DNA of 64,000 nucleotides, taken from CADCVT01 sp036389485 (GTDB taxonomy: Bacteria > Actinomycetota > Thermoleophilia > Solirubrobacterales > Solirubrobacteraceae). Of this stretch, positions 32,587-44,044 are shown one piece after another. The notes below the pieces were generated by a model. It saw only the letters and a program-made list of their open reading frames with translations, did not search any database and was not told where the DNA came from. The position numbers were made by a program, and so were the translations under genes. The stretch's first letter is position 1; every line of letters begins with the position of its first letter. The stretch is from positions 134,554 to 198,553 of the forward strand of contig DASVPR010000045.1 in the NCBI GenBank assembly GCA_036389485.1, given 5' to 3'.

Positions 32587-34092
32587 GTGAGCACCCACCT
32601 CGGGACCAGCCTGAGCGGCCGCTACCGGCTGGACGAGCAGATCGGCACGGGCGGGATGTCGACCGTCTACCGCGCGTTCGACACGGTGCTGGAGCGCCAG
32701 GTCGCGGTGAAGCTCATGCACCGCGACATGGCCGATCACCCCGATCAGCTCGAGCGCTTCCGCCGCGAGGCGCGCTCGGTCGCCCAGCTCAACCACCCGC
32801 ACATCGTCCAGGTCATCGACGCGGGCGAGGACGGGAACATGCCGTACATCGTCTTCGAGTACGTCGAGGGCGAGACGCTGAAGGACCGCATCCGGCGCTT
32901 CGGCCGCCTCCCGATCCCGGAGGCGATCGCGTACGCCATCGAGATCGCGTGGGCGCTCGGCGCGGCGCACGCGCGCGAGATCGTCCACCGCGACGTCAAG
33001 CCGCAGAACGTGCTCGTGGACGAGGAGGGGTCGGCGAAGGTCACCGACTTCGGGATCGCGCGCACGCTCGACCAGGAGGGGCTGACCGCCGACGGCCGCG
33101 TCCTCGGCACCACCGACTACGTCTCGCCGGAGCAGGCGCTCGGGCACGTCGTCACCGGCCAGTCCGACATCTACTCGCTCGGCGTCGTCCTCTACGAGAT
33201 GCTCACCGGCGACGTCCCCTTCCACGGCGAGAACCAGGTCGCCGTCGCGATGAAGCACGTGCGCGAGGAGCTGCCCGACCTCCAGTACCGCCGCCCGGAG
33301 GTCTCCAGCGCGCTGGCCGCCGTGCTCGACCGCATGACCGCCAAGGACCTCGCGTCGCGCTACCAGTCGACCCACGAGCTGATGGCCGAGCTCGAGGACG
33401 TCTTCGCGATCGAGAGCGCGCGCGCCGGCCAGACGACGGGCGAGGCGACGCAGGTGCTGCGCGCGCTGCCCGAGCCGAAGCGCTCGCGCCTGCCGCTGCG
33501 GATGCGGACGTCGATGCGCGCGCTCGTCGCGTTCCTCGTGCTCGCCGGGGCGGCGACGGCCGCGATCCTCGTCCTCGCCGCCGACCGGACCGAGCGCGGC
33601 ACCGGCGCCGTGCGCGACTCGCCGCCGCCGGAGCCCGGGCTCCAGCGGGTGTCGCTCGCGCAGCGCGCGGCTGCGGACTTCGACCCCGCGGGCGACGAGG
33701 TCGAGCACGCCGACGAGACGTCGCTGGCCGTCGACCGCGACCCTGCGACGGCGTGGACGACGGAGACGTACTCCGCGGGCGCGCTGCAGAAGGAGGGCGT
33801 CGGCATCAGCGTCGACGCCAAGACCGACGACGGCGGCGGGATCGTCGCGCGGCGCCTGGTCGTGCGGACGAAGACGCCCGGCTTCACGGCCGCGGTCTAC
33901 GGCGCGGCCGACGGCCGGCCCGAGGTGCTCGACGGCTGGACCGAGCTCGCCCCGGCGCGGAAGATCGACGGCACCGAGCAGATCGCGCTCGACACGCGCG
34001 GCCGCGAGCACCGCCACTACCTCCTGTGGATCACCGAGCTGCCGCCCGAGGGCGACAAGGTCGAGATCGCCGAGCTCGAGCTGTTCCGCTAG
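32587..34092 (+). CDS. Ser/Thr protein kinase with extracytoplasmic discoidin-like domain
   Basis: A 501-residue transmembrane kinase. Kinase domain about 10-275: GTGGMSTVYRAFD, VAVKLM, catalytic IVHRDVKPQNVLV, DFGIAR, GTTDYVSPEQALG. One membrane helix at about 312-332. The outer domain (FDPAGDEVEHADETSLAVDR, ATAWTTETY, KEGVGISVDAK) resembles the sugar-binding-like domain attached to actinobacterial MviN/MurJ proteins. GTG start beside the promoter; ATG 32554 is an alternative. Its stop shares CTAG with the convergent ddl stop. Confidence 0.92.
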   Translation: MSTHLGTSLSGRYRLDEQIGTGGMSTVYRAFDTVLERQVAVKLMHRDMADHPDQLERFRREARSVAQLNHPHIVQVIDAGEDGNMPYIVFEYVEGETLKDRIRRFGRLPIPEAIAYAIEIAWALGAAHAREIVHRDVKPQNVLVDEEGSAKVTDFGIARTLDQEGLTADGRVLGTTDYVSPEQALGHVVTGQSDIYSLGVVLYEMLTGDVPFHGENQVAVAMKHVREELPDLQYRRPEVSSALAAVLDRMTAKDLASRYQSTHELMAELEDVFAIESARAGQTTGEATQVLRALPEPKRSRLPLRMRTSMRALVAFLVLAGAATAAILVLAADRTERGTGAVRDSPPPEPGLQRVSLAQRAAADFDPAGDEVEHADETSLAVDRDPATAWTTETYSAGALQKEGVGISVDAKTDDGGGIVARRLVVRTKTPGFTAAVYGAADGRPEVLDGWTELAPARKIDGTEQIALDTRGREHRHYLLWITELPPEGDKVEIAELELFR

Positions 34093-35032
34093 AACCGGTG
34101 CGCGCGCTCGCGCTCGAAGCGCTCGACCGCGAGCCGCACGAGCCGGTCGACGACGTCCGGGTACGGCACGCCCGTCGCCTCCCAGAGCTTCCCGTAGACG
34201 CTCGTCTGGGTGAAGCCCGGCATCGTGTTGACCTCGTTGAGGAGGACGTCCTCGCCGTCGACGAAGAAGTCGACGCGCGCGAGGCCGTCGCAGCCCGCGA
34301 GCCGGAACGCCCCGACCGCGATCTGGCGCACCCGCTCGCTCGCCGCCGAGGAGATGCGCGCGGGCACGACCAGCTCCATGCCGCCCGGCTCGTACTTCGC
34401 CTCGTAGTCGTACCAGCCGGCGCCCTTCCTCAGGACGATCTCGCCCGGCTGGGACGCGTCGCCGCCGAGGACCGAGCACTCGACCTCCAGCCCGGTCGCG
34501 TTGGCCTCGACGATCACCCGCGGGTCGTGCGCCAGCGCGCCCCGCAGCGCGTCCTCGTACTCGTCCGGCCCGGCGACGCGCGCGATGCCGACGGAGGAGC
34601 CGAGGCGCGCGGGCTTCACCCAGCACGGCCATCCCACCTCCGGCACCCGGCCTTCGACGCCGCGCTCGAAGTCCACCTGCGGCAGCCCCGCGCTCCTGAA
34701 GAGGTTCTTCAGGAGCAGCTTGTCCATGCACACGGCGGAAGCCGCGACGCCCGACCCGACGTACGGGACGTCGAGCAGCTCGAGCAGCCCCTGCACGGTC
34801 CCGTCCTCGCCGAACGGGCCGTGGAGGACGGGGAACGCGACGTCGCACCCGAGCAGCCCGCGCCCGGCGCGCAGCTCGACCTCCTCGCCGTCGCACGTCC
34901 AGGTCCCGTCGCGCGCCAGCTCGACCGCGACCGGCTCGTGGCCCGCCTCCGCCAGCCCCTCGCGCACCGAGGCGCCGGACGCGAGCGACACCTCGTGCTC
35001 GGAGGAGCGCCCGCCGGCGAGGACGGCAACCC

Positions 35033-35036
<4 letters not shown>
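34089..35036 (-). CDS. ddl: D-alanine-D-alanine ligase
   Basis: A 315-residue ATP-grasp ligase: VAVLAGGRSSEHEVSLASGA, LHGPFGEDGTVQGLLELLDV, PYVGSGVAASAVCMDKLLLK, KPARLGSSVGIARV, and metal-binding LLNEVNTMPGFTQTSVYGKL. It makes the D-Ala-D-Ala end of peptidoglycan stems. GTG start overlaps the pknB stop (GTGA), so it is the last gene of the kinase operon; this linkage is unusual. The VanA-type signature is not seen; the Tyr-rich omega-loop is of the normal Ddl kind. Confidence 0.93.
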
Positions 35037-36954
<1,918 letters not shown>

Positions 36955-36958
<4 letters not shown>

Positions 36959-38382
36959 TGCAGAAGCTCCTCCATGACGCGCTTGGCGATCGGCGCGGCC
37001 ACGACGCCGCCCGTCCCGTTCGACCGTTCGATCGTCACCGCGACCGCGATCTTGGGGTTGTCCCGCGGCGCGAAGCCGATGAACCACGGCTGGTTGACGT
37101 TCTGCGCCGGGATGATCTCGGCGGTGCCGGTCTTGCCCGCGACGTCGATGCCCGAGAGCGCGGCAGCGGTGCCCGTGCCCTCGCGGACGACGCTGGCCAT
37201 CATGTCCCCGACCTCGAGCGCGGTCGACTGCTTCATCACCTGCGACAGCTCTTCCGGCTCGACCTCCTCGCTCCTGCCGTCGCGATCGACGATGCGCTCG
37301 GTGAGGACGGGCTTCATGAGCGTCCCGTCGTTGGCCACGGCGCTCGCGACCATCGCCATCTGCAGCGGCGTCGCGAGCAGGCCGCCCTGGCCGATCGCCG
37401 CGCGGCCGACGTCGACGCGGTCGCTCGTCATGTCCTGGATCCCGTGGCCCTGGACGTAGACGCCGCTGCGCTCCCGCTGGCGCGTCGGCAGGTCGACCTC
37501 GACGCGGTCGTAGAAGCCGAAGCGCTCCATGTAGCGCTGCATCGTCGCGCCGCCGAGCTCGACGCCGACCTGCGCCCACACGGTGTTGACGGAGTTCGTG
37601 AGCGCCTGGGTCAGCGGGATCACGCCGAAGTCCTCGCCGCCGAAGTTGTTGAGCGGGGCGCCGGAGATCGTCTTGGGCGAGGAGCCGTCGAGCGTCGAGT
37701 CCTTCGTGAACTTCCCGCTGTCGATCGCGGCGACCGCGGTGACGACCTTCATCGTCGAGCCGGGCGGGTACTGGCCCATCGTCGTGCGGTTCACCAGCGG
37801 CGAGCCGGGCGCGTCGTCGAGCTGCTTCAGCGCGCCGCGGCGGCGCAGGGCGTCGGGGTCGTAGCTCGGGTTGCTCGCCATGACGCGGATGCGGCCCGTC
37901 TGCGGCTCGAGCGCGACGACCGCGCCGCGCTGCGCGCCGAGCGCCTCGAACGCGACGCGCTGCGCGCCGACGTCGAGCGTGGTCCTCACCTCCTCGCCCT
38001 CGCGCTCGCGGCCCGAGAGCTGGTCGATGATCGAGCCGACGTCGTCGCGCTCGCCGCTCAGCTCGTCGTTGCGCGACTGCTCGAGCTCGTAGCGGCCGAT
38101 GTCGATGTACGAGTAGCCGACCGGGTGGCCGAAGAGCGCGCCGAGCGGGTAGCGGCGGCTGAACGTCCCGCCCTTCCCCTCGACCGACCGCGCGATCACC
38201 TGGCCGTCGCGGGCGCGGATCGGCCCGCGGTGGATGCGCTGCTCCTCGAGCAGCTCGCGCCGGTTGAGCTCGTTGTCCCGCAGCGCCTCGGCCTCGAAGA
38301 CCGTCCAGCGCGAGGTCTGGCCGACCAGCGCCGCGAAGAGCAGCGCGATCAGCGCGTAGAGGCGGAAGGCGGGCGTGTTCAC
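36955..38382 (-). CDS. pbpA: Peptidoglycan transpeptidase PbpA (class B PBP)
   Basis: A 475-residue class B penicillin-binding protein: N-terminal membrane anchor (about 5-25), dimerisation region with RGPIRARDGQVIARS, and the transpeptidase motifs SxxK in PPGSTMKVVTAV, SxN in TNSVNTVWAQVG, and KTG in DVAGKTGTAEIIPA. Works with the neighbouring RodA-type polymerase. GTG start overlaps the rodA stop. Confidence 0.95.
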
Positions 38383-39680
38383 CGCGGCTCCCTCGCGCGG
38401 TTCGACACGGTGAGCAGCAGCGCGAGCAGCACGAAGTTCGCGACGATCGACGACCCGCCGTAGGAGACGAACGGCATCGTCACGCCGGTCAGCGGGATGA
38501 GCTTCGTCACGCCGCCGACGATGACGAACACCTGCAGCGCGAACACGGCGGCGAGCCCGGCCGCGAGCAGCTTCGAGAACGCGTCCGCGGCGAGGATCGC
38601 CGTCTTGAACCCGCGCTCGACGAACAGGAGGTAGACGGCGATGACCGCGGCGGCGCCGAACAGCCCGAGCTCGTTGGTGATGAGCGCGTAGATCAGGTCG
38701 GTCTCCGCCGCGGGCAGCAGCCGCCCGCCGCCCGGAAGATTCAGCAGGGCCTGCCCGAAGCCGGTGCCGAAGAGGCCGCCGTCGGCCTGGGCGAAGAGCG
38801 ACTGCGCGATCTGGTAGCTGCCGCTGACCTGCGCGTCGTAGAGCTGCGGGTCGAACGGGTCGCGCCACGCGTCGATGCGGCCCTGCACGTGGCCGACCGT
38901 GTTCGTGAAGAACCACGCGCCGGCGAAGAACATCCCGAGCCCGATCGTCACCCAGCGCAGCTGGTTGGTCGCGACGTAGAGCAGCGCGAGGAACGCGCCG
39001 AAGAACATCAGCGACGAGCCGAGGTCGCGGATGAAGACGAGCAGGAGCATCGCCGCGCCCCACACGACGAGCAGCGGCCCGAGGTCCTTGCCGCGCGGCA
39101 GCGGCAGCCCGGCGATCCGGCGGCCGCCCTGCACCAGCGTCGCCCGCGTGTCGCGCAGGTAGCTCGCGAGGAAGATGACGATCGCGATCTTCGCCAGCTC
39201 CGCCGGCTGGAAGGAGATCGGGCCGAGCTTCACGCCCAGGTACGCGCCGTTGACCTGTGCGCCGATGCCGGGGATTCGCGGGAGGATCAACAGGCCGATG
39301 CCGGCGAGCGCGATCGTGTACCGGTAGCGCTCCAGGACCGTGTAGTCGCGCAGCCACACGATCGTCGCCGCGAACACGACCAGCCCGACCACGAACCACT
39401 GCGCCTGCTCGCGCGCCAGCTCGTCGTCGATGCGGTAGATCATCACCAGCCCCACGCCGGCGAGGACGGCGACGAGCGGGAACAGGTACGGGTCCGCGTG
39501 CGGCAGCGTGAAGCGCACGATCATGTGCGCGGCGAAGCAGAGGCCGAGGAAGACGGCGCCGTAGGTCAGGCTGACGTCGGAGAGCAGCTCGTCCTGCTGG
39601 ATGAACACCGCCGCGAACCCGGCCGTCACGAGGACCGCGGCGGGGATCAGCGCGAACAGCTCGCGGTTGCGCGCGCTCAC
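38379..39680 (-). CDS. rodA: SEDS peptidoglycan polymerase, RodA/FtsW family
   Basis: A 433-residue polytopic protein with about 11-12 hydrophobic segments and SEDS motifs: GAYLGVKLGPISFQPAELAK, RDLGSSLMFFGAFLALLYVA, ETDLIYALITNELGLFGAAA, and LTGVTMPFVSYGGSSIVANF. It polymerises glycan strands with PbpA. GTG start, one base after the pstP stop. RodA rather than FtsW is inferred from the operon. Confidence 0.92.
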   Translation of the reverse strand: MSARNRELFALIPAAVLVTAGFAAVFIQQDELLSDVSLTYGAVFLGLCFAAHMIVRFTLPHADPYLFPLVAVLAGVGLVMIYRIDDELAREQAQWFVVGLVVFAATIVWLRDYTVLERYRYTIALAGIGLLILPRIPGIGAQVNGAYLGVKLGPISFQPAELAKIAIVIFLASYLRDTRATLVQGGRRIAGLPLPRGKDLGPLLVVWGAAMLLLVFIRDLGSSLMFFGAFLALLYVATNQLRWVTIGLGMFFAGAWFFTNTVGHVQGRIDAWRDPFDPQLYDAQVSGSYQIAQSLFAQADGGLFGTGFGQALLNLPGGGRLLPAAETDLIYALITNELGLFGAAAVIAVYLLFVERGFKTAILAADAFSKLLAAGLAAVFALQVFVIVGGVTKLIPLTGVTMPFVSYGGSSIVANFVLLALLLTVSNRAREPR

Positions 39681-39681
39681 G

Positions 39682-40977
39682 TCAGTCGCCCTCGAGCCGT
39701 CCGCGCTCGAGCTCCGCGACGACCTCGTACGCGTCGTCGCGGCTGCGCAGCGAGTGGTCGAGGAGCGTCTCGCGGCGCCCGTCCGGCACGAGGTCGCGGT
39801 GCACGCCGGACGTGTAGTTCGTCTGGTAGAGGTCGACGCCGAGCGGCAGCTCCCACGGGACGCCGCGGTACACGGTCACGTAGCCGCGGTCGTCGGAGCC
39901 GATGAAGTACACGGCCCGCAGCGCCGTCAGCGTCCCGATCCCGATGGGGACGAGGAGGAACGCGACCACCGCGAGCGTCACGAGGAGCCGCTTCCGCCAC
40001 CTCCGCGACGATCCTCCGCGCCCCGCGCGCGCCGCTCCACGCGGCCCCTCCGCCGCCCCTCCGCGCGGCTGCACCGGCGCGAGCCGCCGCGACGAGGGCG
40101 TGGGGTCGCTCCGCACCGCGGCGGCCGTCGCCGCGCCGCCGCGCGGAGCCTCGGCGTCCGCGCCGCCTCGCCGCTCCTCTGCCTCCAGCGCGGCCTGCAC
40201 GTCGCTGGTCCGCAGGGCGTCGTCGCCGACGGCGGTCGCCTGCTCGTCGCCGGCCCCTCCCTCGACCTCCTCCAGCCGGACGAGGATCACCGTGATGTTG
40301 TCGCGCCCGCCGGCGTCGTTGGCGGCCTCGATCAGGCGCTCGCCCGCGTCGTGGAGCGACGGCGCGGAGCGCAGCGTCTCCGCGATCAGGGCCTCCTTGA
40401 TCATCGTCGTGAGGCCGTCGCTGCAGATCAGGAACACGTCGCCGGCGCGGCCGCGGAGCGTGCGGGTGTCGACGTCCACGTGCTCCTCCGGGCCCAGCGC
40501 GCGGGTGATGATCGAACGCTGCGGGTGGTTCTCCGCCTCCTCGTCGGTCAGCCGGCCGAGGCGCCGATACTCCTCGACCAGCGAGTGGTCCTCGGTCAGC
40601 CGTTCCAGCTCGCCGTCGCGCAGCAGGTAGGCGCGCGAGTCGCCGACGTGCGCGACCGTGACCTCGTCCTCGCCGAAGAGCAGGACCGTCATCGTCGTGC
40701 CCATGCCCGCGCGGCTGGAGTCCTCGCGCGAGACGGCGTGGATGCGCTCGTTGGCCTGCTGCACGATCTCGGCGAGGCGCCGCTCGGCCGCGCCCTCGGG
40801 CACGCCGGCCTCCCCGAGCGACTCGACCGCGATCCGCGACGCGATCTCGCCCGCCTGCGCGCCGCCCATCCCGTCCGCGACCGCGAACAGCGGCGTGCGG
40901 GCGTACAGCGCGTCCTCGTTGGCCCGCCGCTGGCGACCCGTGTGCGAGCCGTGGAACTCCTCTGCGACGCGGAGCAT
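39682..40977 (-). CDS. pstP: PP2C-type Ser/Thr phosphatase PstP
   Basis: A 431-residue protein. PP2C domain about 5-240: SHTGRQRRANEDALYARTPL, FAVADGMGGAQAGEIASRIA, VGDSRAYLLRDGELERLTED, VFLICSDGLTTMIKE and DAGGRDNITVILVR. A long Ala/Arg-rich linker, a membrane helix at about 345-365, and a 65-residue outer domain follow. It reverses PknB-type phosphorylation. Confidence 0.94.
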   Translation of the reverse strand: MLRVAEEFHGSHTGRQRRANEDALYARTPLFAVADGMGGAQAGEIASRIAVESLGEAGVPEGAAERRLAEIVQQANERIHAVSREDSSRAGMGTTMTVLLFGEDEVTVAHVGDSRAYLLRDGELERLTEDHSLVEEYRRLGRLTDEEAENHPQRSIITRALGPEEHVDVDTRTLRGRAGDVFLICSDGLTTMIKEALIAETLRSAPSLHDAGERLIEAANDAGGRDNITVILVRLEEVEGGAGDEQATAVGDDALRTSDVQAALEAEERRGGADAEAPRGGAATAAAVRSDPTPSSRRLAPVQPRGGAAEGPRGAARAGRGGSSRRWRKRLLVTLAVVAFLLVPIGIGTLTALRAVYFIGSDDRGYVTVYRGVPWELPLGVDLYQTNYTSGVHRDLVPDGRRETLLDHSLRSRDDAYEVVAELERGRLEGD

Positions 40978-40983
40978 CGGCGC

Positions 40984-41463
40984 CTAGCCCTGGAAGACGA
41001 AGTGGGAGTCGCCGATGCGGATCCGGTCGCCGGAGTGCAGCGGCTGCGGGCCGCGCAGCAGCTCGTCGTTGAGGTACGTCCCGTTGGTCGAGCCCAGGTC
41101 CTCCAGGACGACGGCGCCGCCCTGGCGCTCGATTCGCGCGTGCTGCGAGGAGGCGAACGGGTCCTCCAGCACGATCTCGACGTCGCCGCGGCCGAGCGTC
41201 GCGCCGCTGCCCACGTCGTAGCGCGAGCCGGACTGGTGGCCGGGCGCGCTCTCGACGATCAGCAGCGCGTCGCGGCGGTCGTCGCCTCCGACCGCGGCGT
41301 GCAGGCCGGTCGCGTCCGGCGGGGCGGCGACGAGCGCGTGGGGCCCGGCGCCGGTCCCGCGGCGCAGGTCCTTCAGCGCGCTGCGCGCGACCCAGAGCAG
41401 GAAGAGGTAGAGGACGGCGAGGAAGCCGAACTTGAGGGCGACGGAGACCGGCTCGAGCGCCAC
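40984..41463 (-). CDS. fhaB: FHA-domain membrane-anchored protein FhaB (FipA)
   Basis: A 159-residue protein with an N-terminal membrane helix (about 8-26) and a C-terminal FHA domain (ATLGRGDVEIVLEDPFASSQ, HARIERQ, EDLGSTNGTYLNDELL). FHA domains read phosphothreonine from PknB-type kinases. GTG start with GGAG eight bases upstream, five bp after the fhaA stop. Confidence 0.92.
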   Translation of the reverse strand: MALEPVSVALKFGFLAVLYLFLLWVARSALKDLRRGTGAGPHALVAAPPDATGLHAAVGGDDRRDALLIVESAPGHQSGSRYDVGSGATLGRGDVEIVLEDPFASSQHARIERQGGAVVLEDLGSTNGTYLNDELLRGPQPLHSGDRIRIGDSHFVFQG

Positions 41464-41468
41464 GCTCG

Positions 41469-42236
41469 CTACTCCAGGACGAACCGGACGTCCGCGGTGC
41501 CCAGCGCGAGCCGGTCGCCGGACTCGATCGGCGTGGGCCCGTCGATCCTGCGGCCGTTCACCTTCACTCCGTTCGTCGAGCCGAGGTCGCGCACCTGCCA
41601 CCCGCCACGGGCGTCGGGCCGCACCTCGGCGTGGCGGCGCGAGACGTTCGGGTCGGCGAGCACGACGTCGCAGTCGCGGCTGCGCCCGATGACCGCGCCG
41701 CTCGACGACACGACCAGCCGCTTGCCCTCCGCGAGCACCATCGCCCTGCCGGTCGGCTGCGGCCCGCGCGGCTCGTCCAGCTCCGCGCGCAGGCGGTCGG
41801 ACGTCGAGTAGACCATCGTGTGGCCGTGCTCGGCCTGCACCGGCTCCGACCGCGCCGCATCGCCCGAGCCGCGCACCATCCGCACCTGGATGCCGAACTC
41901 GCCGAGGCTCAGCGCATCGTCGGCGTCGAACGTCACCTGCGGCTTGGCGACGAGCGCGAGCCTCTCCCGCCGCGCGTGCTCGAGCAGGTAGGCGCCCAGC
42001 TCGTCGGCGATCTCGTGCTCGACATCGGCGAACCGGCGCCGGTCGTCGGGAGAGAGCCAGACGACGTACTCGTTCGGCACGTACGTCCGGGACACCGACA
42101 CGGTGCGGTGCTGGTCCATCTCCTTGGCGAGGCCGCGGGCGAGCTCGGCAGGGCGGACCTCCGACCGGAACACCCGGCCGAACGTCCCCTCCACGAGGTC
42201 GGCGATCTTGCTTTCGAGGCTTCTGAGCACGGACAT
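41469..42236 (-). CDS. fhaA: DUF3662-FHA protein FhaA
   Basis: A 255-residue protein with an N-terminal DUF3662 domain (ESKIADLVEGTFGRVFRSEV, RPAELARGLAKEMDQHRTVS, YVPNEYVVWLSPDD) and a C-terminal FHA domain (GAVIGRSRDCDVVLADPNVS, RRHAEVR, DLGSTNGVKVNGRRI). In mycobacteria it binds MviN and coordinates wall synthesis. First gene of the operon; a TAGCAT hexamer (42278-42273 minus) is the best -10 candidate. Confidence 0.94.
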   Translation of the reverse strand: MSVLRSLESKIADLVEGTFGRVFRSEVRPAELARGLAKEMDQHRTVSVSRTYVPNEYVVWLSPDDRRRFADVEHEIADELGAYLLEHARRERLALVAKPQVTFDADDALSLGEFGIQVRMVRGSGDAARSEPVQAEHGHTMVYSTSDRLRAELDEPRGPQPTGRAMVLAEGKRLVVSSSGAVIGRSRDCDVVLADPNVSRRHAEVRPDARGGWQVRDLGSTNGVKVNGRRIDGPTPIESGDRLALGTADVRFVLE

Positions 42237-42283
42237 GGTCAGAGGACCGCCGTACCCGGCGGCGCCGCAGCCATGCTACGCGG

Positions 42284-43942
42284 TCAGGTTTCGCGGAAGG
42301 CGGCGGCGCCGACCGCGACGACGCCCGCGAGCACCGCCGCCACAACCGTGCCGTCGGGCTCGGCGAAGGCCAGCGCCTCGGCGATCGCCTGCGTCGCGGC
42401 CGCCAGCCCCGCGGCCCAGACCGTCGCCGCGACGACGTCGACCGGGAGCCTGCGGCCGCGGACGAGCAGGGGCAGCACGGCGGCGGCGACGGCCCACAGC
42501 GCGGCGAGCGCCGGCACCGCCGGCTCGGCGATCGCCTCGAAGTCGGGCCGCGGGTCGGTGACGATCGTGGCGAGGATCAGCCACCAGAAGCCGATCGCGC
42601 CCAGCACCGCCCGCGAGAGCGCCGTGCGCGCCTGGCCGGCTAGCGCGGGATAGACGCCGGCGAGGCCGATCAGGTCGAGAGCCGGGGCGACCGCCGGCAG
42701 CGACCACAGGGTCCCCTGCCGCGGCACGAGCAGGACGACCGGCAGCGCCGCCGCCGCGACGACGAGCGTCACCCGCTCCGGCCCGAGCAGGGCGAGGGTC
42801 CCCGCGAGCGCGACCAGCCACGCGACCCGCGGGAGCAGCGCGACCGCGACCCCGGTCACGACCGCCGCGATCAGAGGGTCGAGGTCGTGCGCGAGCGCGC
42901 CGCCGGCGGTGAGGTCGACGGGAAGCTCGCTGAGCGCCCACCCCGCCAGCCCCGCCGCCGCGGCGCCGGCGACCACCCGCGCGGGCGCAGAAACACCTTC
43001 CCTCTCTTCAAGATGATGTTGGGCCGGCGGTTCGGGAGGGGGCCGCGCCTCGCGCGCTTCCCGCCACGACCGCGTCCGCTCGACCACCGCCTCCACCGGC
43101 CCCGCCTCCACGATTCCTGGCTCGTCGTCGACCAGCGGCTCGGCGGCGAGGAGCGCGGCTCGCAGCGCCGCGACGTCTCCCCGTCCCTCCGGCTCGGGGT
43201 CGAGCGCGGCGTCGAGGGCGGCGCACAGCTGCGCGGGAAGGTCGCGGCGCAGGCGGCGCAGCGGCGGAAGCCGCATCCCGACGCGCCGGGCGGTGGCGGC
43301 AGCGCCCTCGGCGCGGACGGGGTTGGTCCCGCTCAGCGCCTCGTACAACACGAGCGCGAGCGCGTAGAGGTCCGCCGCGCCGGTCACGCGCCGCCCCTCG
43401 GCCTGCTCCGGCGCCATGTACGACAGCGTCCCGACCACCGAGCCGGTTCGCGTCAGCGCGGCGGCGTCCGCGAGGCGCGCGATCCCGAAGTCGGTCAGCT
43501 TCGGCCCGCCGCCGTCGTCGGGCACGACGACGTTCGCCGGCTTGACGTCGCGGTGGATCACCCCGCGCGAGTGGGCGTGGGCGAGCGCGTCGCACAGCGC
43601 GACGCCGATCCGCACGACGTCGAGGTCCGACAGCGCGCCCTCGCGCTCCAGGTCGCCGAGCGTGCGCCCCCGCACCAGCTCGGAGACGAGGTAGAACGCC
43701 TCGTCGTCGCGGCCCGCCTCGTACAGCGCGACGATCCCCGGATGGGCGAGCCGCGCGGCGGCCAGGGCCTCGCGCTCGGCCCGCGGGCTCTCGCCGCCCT
43801 CGAGCGGCACCTTCTTGACCGCGACGGGCCGGTCCAGTCGCTGGTCGTGGGCGAGCCAGACCGTTCCGAACCCGCCCGCGCCGAGGCGCCGGAGCAGCCG
43901 GTAGCGGTCGAGGACGAGCTCGCCCTGCGGCTCGACCTCCAT
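42284..43942 (-). CDS. Ser/Thr protein kinase with polytopic membrane domain
   Basis: A 552-residue protein. Kinase domain about 14-265 (LGAGGFGTVWLAHDQ, VAVKKVPLEGG, VIHRDVKPANVVV, DFGIARLAD, GTLSYMAPEQAEG), a linker, then from about residue 325 to the end eight or nine closely spaced hydrophobic helices with tiny loops instead of an outer sensor domain. The membrane part resembles no sensor domain I know; it may sense lipids or membrane state. It starts 102 bp from, and divergent to, the CARDB gene. Confidence 0.88.
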   Translation of the reverse strand: MEVEPQGELVLDRYRLLRRLGAGGFGTVWLAHDQRLDRPVAVKKVPLEGGESPRAEREALAAARLAHPGIVALYEAGRDDEAFYLVSELVRGRTLGDLEREGALSDLDVVRIGVALCDALAHAHSRGVIHRDVKPANVVVPDDGGGPKLTDFGIARLADAAALTRTGSVVGTLSYMAPEQAEGRRVTGAADLYALALVLYEALSGTNPVRAEGAAATARRVGMRLPPLRRLRRDLPAQLCAALDAALDPEPEGRGDVAALRAALLAAEPLVDDEPGIVEAGPVEAVVERTRSWREAREARPPPEPPAQHHLEEREGVSAPARVVAGAAAAGLAGWALSELPVDLTAGGALAHDLDPLIAAVVTGVAVALLPRVAWLVALAGTLALLGPERVTLVVAAAALPVVLLVPRQGTLWSLPAVAPALDLIGLAGVYPALAGQARTALSRAVLGAIGFWWLILATIVTDPRPDFEAIAEPAVPALAALWAVAAAVLPLLVRGRRLPVDVVAATVWAAGLAAATQAIAEALAFAEPDGTVVAAVLAGVVAVGAAAFRET

Positions 43943-44044
43943 GGTCTGGGCGGTGTCCACCGTCTTCGGGGGTTCGTCGCGTATCTCCTCCAGCCTGCCA
44001 GGATGGGAAGGGAACCCGTCCCTGACGGCAAACTTGCACCACCG

